A stretch of DNA of 10,165 nucleotides, from NCBI GenBank assembly GCA_023231165.1, contig JALNVY010000076.1, forward strand, positions 1 through 10,165, given 5' to 3'. The translations under genes and the position numbers were made by a program. Position 1 is the first letter of the stretch; every line of letters begins with the position of its first letter. Source of the DNA: Syntrophales bacterium. GTDB taxonomy: Bacteria; Desulfobacterota; Syntrophia; Syntrophales; UBA8958. The notes under the pieces are model-generated. The model did not search any database. It saw only the letters and a program-made list of their open reading frames with translations, and was not told the origin of the DNA. Below are positions 5,969 to 10,165 of the stretch, in pieces.

Positions 5969-7063
5969 ATGGGTCTAAAAAAAGGAGCTTTCTCATTCTC
6001 AAGATTTAGTGTTTCCAACCCCCTGCCCGGAAATTTCGCTGAACTGTTTGATGAAAAGATCAAGTCATTCGCTTTTCGGGATTTCTTTCCCGAAAATGAG
6101 GAGAAATCTCTGGGCTGGACAGGATTGCAGGAAATTCTGGATAGGGAATTCGCATACGCTGCCCATACTCTGGGGGACTTCCGGGTATTTTCCCTGCGCA
6201 TCGACCGCAAGACAACCCCGTCAGCGCTGCTGCGTTTGCGGTTTTTAGAGGCGGAACGGGGCATGCTGGCGGAACGGGAAACGAAAAAACTCTACAAGGA
6301 AGAGAGGGAAGCCCTCCGCGAAGCGATCCGCCAGGAGATGATGAAGCAGGCGCATCCTGTCCCCTCGATGCTGGATGTCTGCTGGTCTCTAGCAAAAAGA
6401 ATGATTTATTTTTCCTCCCATGCAGAAAAGGTCCTCCAGGACTTCCAGGACTTTTTTGGGGAAACCTTCGAAATGGCTATTGCTCTCCATGTGCCCTGGC
6501 TGGACGCCCTGGCGCAAGGCGAAGACAACGTAGCGGAGTTCCTTTCCCGGCAGCCGGGACGTGAATTCCTTACCTGGTTATGGTTCAAGAGCGAGGAGCG
6601 CAATGGAAGAATCGCCATGGAAGGCCGGGAGGAAGTCGGTCTGGTCTTTGTACGCCGTCTAATCCTCGAATCGGGTGAGGGAGACTACGCCGAATCAGTA
6701 GTCTGCCAGGGGCAGCACGCATTGATGCTGGAGGGAAAAGAAGCCCTCCGGCAGGGGAAAAAGATCCGGGAAGCCCGTCTATCGCTGGAAATCGATTCCA
6801 TGGAGTGGGAGTTCACCTTCAAGGCGGATCTTTTTCAATTCCAGTCCATGAAACTGCCCGCCCCGTCAGAAGAATTTGATGAAAAAAGTGCATTGGAAGA
6901 AGAAGGACGTCTCCTGGAGCGAATATTCCTTGTGGAAAGAGCGATCGAGACTATGGATCAGCTTTTTGCATTCTTCATGAGGCTGAGGTTATCCGAGGGC
7001 TGGCCCGCCGAAGCCGCCCGCATGGAGATATGGATGAACAGACAAGAAAAAGATGAAGGGTGA
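5969..7063 (+). CDS. RdgC-like recombination-associated protein
   Basis: 364 residues with the layout of RdgC (E. coli RdgC, about 300 residues, is a ring-forming DNA-binding protein that limits RecA activity). Family-like features are an N-terminal beta region ending in LGW (residues 48-50); FRVFSLRIDRKTTPSALL (71-88), matching the family's basic segment before the helix; a long charged helix with KKLYKEEREALREAI (106-120); PSMLDVCWSLAKRMIYFSS (132-150); a phenylalanine-rich FQDFFGETFE (159-168); and REFLTWLWFKSEE (198-210), a signature I recall from Geobacter-type RdgC proteins. The C-terminal helix (about 305-345) is acidic. No nuclease or ATPase motif is present. The ATG is preceded by GGGAAGGA at 8 nt. 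It has its own promoter, and the next gene begins 79 nt downstream. Assignment rests on remembered pattern, not alignment; similarity to the E. coli protein is low. Confidence 0.66.
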   Translation: MGLKKGAFSFSRFSVSNPLPGNFAELFDEKIKSFAFRDFFPENEEKSLGWTGLQEILDREFAYAAHTLGDFRVFSLRIDRKTTPSALLRLRFLEAERGMLAERETKKLYKEEREALREAIRQEMMKQAHPVPSMLDVCWSLAKRMIYFSSHAEKVLQDFQDFFGETFEMAIALHVPWLDALAQGEDNVAEFLSRQPGREFLTWLWFKSEERNGRIAMEGREEVGLVFVRRLILESGEGDYAESVVCQGQHALMLEGKEALRQGKKIREARLSLEIDSMEWEFTFKADLFQFQSMKLPAPSEEFDEKSALEEEGRLLERIFLVERAIETMDQLFAFFMRLRLSEGWPAEAARMEIWMNRQEKDEG

Positions 7064-7105
7064 AGGGACAGGCGGGAAGGAAAATACCCCGGATAGCATT
7101 ATGGG

Positions 7106-7134
7106 TTGACAGGATGGCTATCGTTTATTATACG
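7106..7134 (+). promoter_or_regulatory. Candidate promoter ending next to the thiolase-like start
   Basis: A perfect TTGACA (7106-7111), 17-bp spacer and TATACG (7129-7134). Transcription would begin near 7141, two nt before the ATG at 7143, giving an almost leaderless mRNA. The -10 matches four of six positions, so this is a reasonable but unproven promoter. Confidence 0.45.
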
Positions 7135-7146
7135 AGCATCTTATGA
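7114..7146 (+). other. 10-codon upstream frame overlapping the thiolase-like start (ATGA)
   Basis: ATG 7114 opens the frame MAIVYYTSIL, whose TGA (7144-7146) overlaps the ATG at 7143 as ATGA. Such overlaps often couple translation of the second frame to the first. The ribosome site for the small frame is weak (ACAGG). It could work only if transcription starts upstream, for example by readthrough from the RdgC-like gene, because the promoter at 7106-7134 would start downstream of it. Confidence 0.25.
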
Positions 7147-8726
7147 AGCGTATCGTCACGCCTGTCATCGTCGGAGCTGCCCAATATACCCAAGCCAGGA
7201 ACGCCCTGCCCGCCCTTGACCCCCTCAGCCTGATGTCCGCTGCGAGCAGCCTGGCCATTGAAGATACCGGCATTGGGCGACAGATGATGGAGGCCATCGA
7301 TACCGTTTGCGTGGTTAATCTTTTTACCTGGATTTATCGCAACGCCCCGCAAAGCCTCTGCGAAAAATTGGGAATACAGGCAACCTTCCTGAATTACGGA
7401 CCCATCGGCGGCAACACCCCCCAGATGCTGGTCAACCATTATTGTCGCGCTATTGCCAATGGCGAATGCCAAGCCGTGCTGATCGCGGGGGCCGAGGCGG
7501 TCTATGGCCTGAACCGCGCCCTGCGTGGGAAGGTTCCCTTCGATTGGCCGGAGCAGGAATCCCAGCCTTTTCTGAAAGACCATCCCGCTACTGTCAACTT
7601 CGATATCCTGCTCCGGGCCGGGGACGGCCTGGAAAGCACAACTCTGGAAGGATATCGCTATCCCCTGAATCATGTGGAAGAGGCGTATGACCTCTATCTT
7701 CCCCACTTCATGTATCCTTTTTTCGAAACTGCCCTGCGGGCGTCTGCACAAGAAAGTGTTGAGGAGCACCGGAAAAGTCTCGGCAAACTTTGCCATGATC
7801 TTTGCGCCGTTGCCTCCGGAAACCAACATGCCTGGAGCCGTTCTCTTCTCTCCGGTGAAGACATTACCCGGCCCGGAGAAAAGAACCGTATGGTCGTTTA
7901 TCCCTATACAAAGTTTATGATGGCCAACATCAACGTTGATCTGGCAGCCGGCGTCATCCTGACCAGCGAAGAAATGGCTGCGACCCTGGGCATCAATCGT
8001 TCCCGTTGGGTTTACCCGCTGGGGGGCGCGGATTTCCGTAATGTCTGGCATGTAAGCCAACGTCCTTGTCTGACCGATTCCCCGGCCCTGACCCAAGCGG
8101 CGCGACTCTCCCTGGAACAGGCGAATCTGTCCATGGACGACATCGGCGCCTTCGACATCTACAGTTGTTTTCCCTCTGCCGTAGAGATCGCCCGGCAATC
8201 CCTAGGGCTGGCGGCAAGCGATCTCCGGGAGCTTTCCGTAACCGGCGCTCTTCCCTACTTCGGCGGGCCGGGGAATAATTATTCTCTCCACGCCATCGCC
8301 GCCATGACCGACAAGATTCGCAGCAACCACAAATTGAAAGCTATGATAACGGCCAACGGCTGGTATAACTCAAAACAATCCGTGGGCATTTATGGAGCGA
8401 CGCCGCCCGGTAATCGCTGGGAATATCGCAACGACAGCTCCGTGCAGCGGAAAATAGAGAAACAAGAACTGCCGCTGCCGGTGGAGAAGGCCAGCGGTCC
8501 TCTTACCATTGAGGCATATATGATTCGACATGACGCTGCCGGCGCCCCGGAACGGGGAACTGTAATCGGACGTCTTGCCGACGGCCGCCGCGCCCTGGCC
8601 GACATTGACGCATCCCCAAAAGATCTGGACCTTATGGAAAAGACAGAGCTGGTGGGCAAAACAGGGATCGTAAGCTATGTTCCTGAGCGGGGAAAAAATA
8701 TGATAACTGTGACCGCCATCGTTTGA
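7143..8726 (+). CDS. Thiolase-like protein (TLP1 type) with altered active site and C-terminal extra domain
   Basis: 527 residues. Residues 1-440 follow the SCP2-type thiolase fold: VIVGAAQYT at the start, the core helix and strand around ANGECQAVLIAGAEAVYG (105-122), YTKFMMANINVDLAAG (255-270) in place of TAGNASGINDGAAA, and DIYSCFPSAVEIA (338-350) in place of the NEAF loop. The nucleophile region reads GPIGGNTPQML (86-96) with no cysteine, GHPIG is replaced by GGPGNN (374-379), and CIGGGQG by ANGWYNSKQ (404-412). Normal thiolase chemistry is therefore unlikely. Residues 450-527 form an extra beta-rich domain resembling the OB-like C-terminal domain of mycobacterial TLP1. CoA binding or a different acyl-CoA reaction is possible but inferred. 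The start lacks a clear ribosome site. Databases often label such proteins acetyl-CoA acetyltransferase, which the residues do not support. Confidence 0.85.
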   Translation: MKRIVTPVIVGAAQYTQARNALPALDPLSLMSAASSLAIEDTGIGRQMMEAIDTVCVVNLFTWIYRNAPQSLCEKLGIQATFLNYGPIGGNTPQMLVNHYCRAIANGECQAVLIAGAEAVYGLNRALRGKVPFDWPEQESQPFLKDHPATVNFDILLRAGDGLESTTLEGYRYPLNHVEEAYDLYLPHFMYPFFETALRASAQESVEEHRKSLGKLCHDLCAVASGNQHAWSRSLLSGEDITRPGEKNRMVVYPYTKFMMANINVDLAAGVILTSEEMAATLGINRSRWVYPLGGADFRNVWHVSQRPCLTDSPALTQAARLSLEQANLSMDDIGAFDIYSCFPSAVEIARQSLGLAASDLRELSVTGALPYFGGPGNNYSLHAIAAMTDKIRSNHKLKAMITANGWYNSKQSVGIYGATPPGNRWEYRNDSSVQRKIEKQELPLPVEKASGPLTIEAYMIRHDAAGAPERGTVIGRLADGRRALADIDASPKDLDLMEKTELVGKTGIVSYVPERGKNMITVTAIV

Positions 8727-8808
8727 CATGTTGGAGCATTTGTGAGACCTATCAAGAAAGTCGCATATGACCTTAACGCTCTGCCAAATTCAATGAAGGT
8801 AACCATGC

Positions 8809-9180
8809 ATGCTCTCTGAAGAAGAAATTCAAGAAAGGGCAAAATACTGTTATCTTGTTTTTTTCCAGTTGAGCTGCCTGCGCAGCCTCGAACTGGCCAA
8901 TCCCGCCCATTACCTGAAGGTCCTTGAGAAATCATCCCTCCACCTGATCGATGACGAATTCATCCTGCTGACGATGGAGGATGAATTCCGCATGGGAAGC
9001 ACTGACTGTGGTCTTGACTATCTTATCACGCTTTACGAAGGATTTGCCCATGCCTACTGTGAAGTTATTGAAAAACAACTCACAAGCATCCGAGACGGAA
9101 TTTCCGGCGACCTTCTAAAAAAGCTGACGGCAGAAATGGACCACGAGGAAACAGAAGATAGAATAAAGGAGCCTGAATGA
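8809..9180 (+). CDS. Hypothetical acidic helical protein
   Basis: 123 residues that I do not recognise. It is acidic and mostly predicted helix, with four scattered cysteines (C14, C23, C67, C84) that form no metal-binding pattern. It has no signal peptide and no convincing membrane segment. The start ATG has GAAGG nine nt upstream, and a nearby ATG at 8805 opens only a four-codon frame. The stop is TGA at 9178. It follows the thiolase-like gene by 82 nt with no terminator visible, so both may be co-transcribed. Codon use looks like that of its neighbours. Real-gene status is likely given the ribosome site, clean helical composition and same-strand context; function is unknown. Confidence 0.68.
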   Translation: MLSEEEIQERAKYCYLVFFQLSCLRSLELANPAHYLKVLEKSSLHLIDDEFILLTMEDEFRMGSTDCGLDYLITLYEGFAHAYCEVIEKQLTSIRDGISGDLLKKLTAEMDHEETEDRIKEPE

Positions 9181-9228
9181 ATCTGGATTCTGACCTCCGA
9201 GCAGTTGAAATATTTTATTTATTTCTTC

Positions 9229-9257
9229 TTGACACGTTAGGCAGGATTAAATATAGC
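9229..9257 (+). promoter_or_regulatory. Candidate promoter of the CoA-transferase gene
   Basis: A perfect TTGACA (9229-9234), 17-bp spacer and TATAGC (9252-9257). Transcription would start near 9264, giving a leader of about 198 nt before the ATG at 9462. Confidence 0.55.
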
Positions 9258-9461
9258 TTACGTAGTTTTTTTCGTACCAGATAGTCTAACCATCTTCCAT
9301 ATATCTTTAATTATACATATTTTTTTGCATCACCGGAAAATGAAGATCGTCCCAGAAGGGTTTTAAAAAAATCTTTGTGAGAGGAGGTGAAACAGAAAGG
9401 GGGATTTTTATCTCATTATTATTTTTTGTAAGGGGTTAATTAATAACAAAAGGAGGTAGTT
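9258..9461 (+). promoter_or_regulatory. Long AT-rich leader with orphan Shine-Dalgarno
   Basis: No open gene. It contains AGGAGGTGA (9382-9390), a nine-base match to the anti-Shine-Dalgarno, with no ATG, GTG or TTG at working distance downstream. The only overlapping start, GTG 9387, would make a 14-codon frame from inside the site. A weak nested fold pairs 9341-9347 with 9371-9377 around a CCC/GGG hairpin (9351-9360). The gene's own AAAGGAGGT follows at 9449-9457. No known riboswitch was recognised. Confidence 0.35.
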
Positions 9462-10165
9462 ATGGCAAGAATTCGTGGAAAGTCTAAAACCGCTGAAATC
9501 TTGACCCTCGATGCCGCGGTCAAGAAGTATGCACTAAGCGGAAATCAAATTGCATTCAGTGGCTTTACAGGGTTTAATAGGAATCCTTTTGCCTTCGCCT
9601 GGGAAATGGTAAGGCAGGGTGTCAAGGACATTCATTCTATAGACAGACACGGCAGTTGCTGCACCTGGCTTCTCAACGCCGCCAGTGCCATCAAGATCTT
9701 TGAAACGGACTGGATGGGCTGGGGCGAAATGGCCGGCAAACTCGATATCAATCTTGGCCGAAACTATAAAGCGGGCAAAGTTATCCTTGAGGATTATGCC
9801 CATGGCGCCATGGCCATGAGATTTCTCGCCGGCGCTATCGGCGCACCGTTCATCCCCTACAGCGCACCCTTGGGATCAGACCTGTATAATGAAAAATACG
9901 ACGCCTTGGGGAAGGCGGGGTTGAGAGACGGCAAAAACCCCAAAATCGCCAAGAAAAAGTTTATTCAGATGGAAGAACCCTTCTGGGGAAATGGAGACAC
10001 CGTGCTCCTGCCCGCAGCGATGCCCGATCTGGCCGTCATCCATGTCGCCCAGGCCGGTGACAAGGGGACAGCCAAATGGCGCGGCGTCGGCACCATTGAC
10101 AAGGAAATCTCCTTTGCCTGCGATAAGGTCGTGATCATCGCCGAGGAAATCGTTCCCGAGGCAGA
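9462..10165 (+). CDS. gctA: Glutaconate CoA-transferase-type subunit A (family I CoA-transferase), 3' truncated by window
   Basis: 234 codons of a protein whose family is usually about 320 residues. It matches the alpha subunit of family I CoA-transferases such as GctA, which together with subunit B moves CoA between acetyl-CoA and a carboxylate such as glutaconate. Visible hallmarks are AFSGFTGFNRNPFAFAWEM near residues 31-49, DRHGSCCTWLL (64-74), the acidic-aromatic segment FETDWMGWGEM, RFLAGAIGAPFIPYSAPLGSDL and DLAVIHVAQAGDKG. In Acidaminococcus GctAB the catalytic glutamate is in subunit B, which should follow outside the window. The related IpdA, which opens steroid rings, cannot be excluded, so the substrate is uncertain. 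The ATG has AAGGAGGT at good spacing. It is preceded by its own promoter and a long leader. Confidence 0.85.
   Translation, partial: MARIRGKSKTAEILTLDAAVKKYALSGNQIAFSGFTGFNRNPFAFAWEMVRQGVKDIHSIDRHGSCCTWLLNAASAIKIFETDWMGWGEMAGKLDINLGRNYKAGKVILEDYAHGAMAMRFLAGAIGAPFIPYSAPLGSDLYNEKYDALGKAGLRDGKNPKIAKKKFIQMEEPFWGNGDTVLLPAAMPDLAVIHVAQAGDKGTAKWRGVGTIDKEISFACDKVVIIAEEIVPEA

Noticed and set aside
7128..8198. A 356-codon open frame on the minus strand
   Set aside because: It lies antisense to the thiolase-like gene, whose family motifs are clear. The antisense product shows no family pattern and no ribosome site; long antisense frames are common in GC-biased genes.
9534..9803. An 89-codon minus-strand frame
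   Set aside because: Antisense to the gctA-like gene, with no ribosome site or family features.

Overview
The window looks like chromosomal DNA from an anaerobic, fatty-acid- or aromatic-degrading bacterium of the Desulfobacterota (Syntrophus/Smithella-like). This is inferred from three things: a thiolase-thiolase-dehydrogenase-crotonase gene cluster, a glutaconate-type CoA-transferase gene nearby, and an RdgC-like protein resembling those I recall from Geobacter and relatives. No rRNA, tRNA, CRISPR array, transposase or phage gene is visible.

Left part (1-4460, minus strand). Four genes read right to left as one probable operon: a 453-residue thiolase, a 429-residue thiolase, 3-hydroxyacyl-CoA dehydrogenase (Hbd type) and an enoyl-CoA hydratase/crotonase. 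The crotonase is complete except for the last base of its probable stop codon. Together they interconvert acetyl-CoA, acetoacetyl-CoA, 3-hydroxybutyryl-CoA and crotonyl-CoA, in either direction. Two intercistronic hairpins pair best in the minus-strand transcript. The enzymes carry their catalytic residues, but both thiolases have unusual extra segments.

Middle (4461-5968). A 672-bp divergent region holds a candidate promoter for the operon, a 15-bp inverted repeat in two copies about 390 bp apart, and coding-like but broken reading frames. It is followed by a lone 198-residue lipoprotein gene with its own strong intrinsic terminator, then a short promoter region.

Right part (5969-10165, plus strand). 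An RdgC-like gene is followed by a thiolase-fold protein (TLP1-like) that lacks the normal thiolase catalytic residues. Its start is unusual: there is no clear ribosome-binding site, a near-consensus promoter ends almost on the start codon, and a 10-codon upstream frame overlaps it. An unrecognised 123-residue acidic protein follows. Last comes the first 234 codons of a glutaconate CoA-transferase-type A subunit, preceded by its own promoter and a roughly 200-nt AT-rich leader with an orphan Shine-Dalgarno sequence.

No complete new system can be demonstrated here. The most promising leads are the catalytically altered thiolase-like protein with its odd start, the repeated operator-like motif in front of the beta-oxidation operon, and the leader of the CoA-transferase gene.
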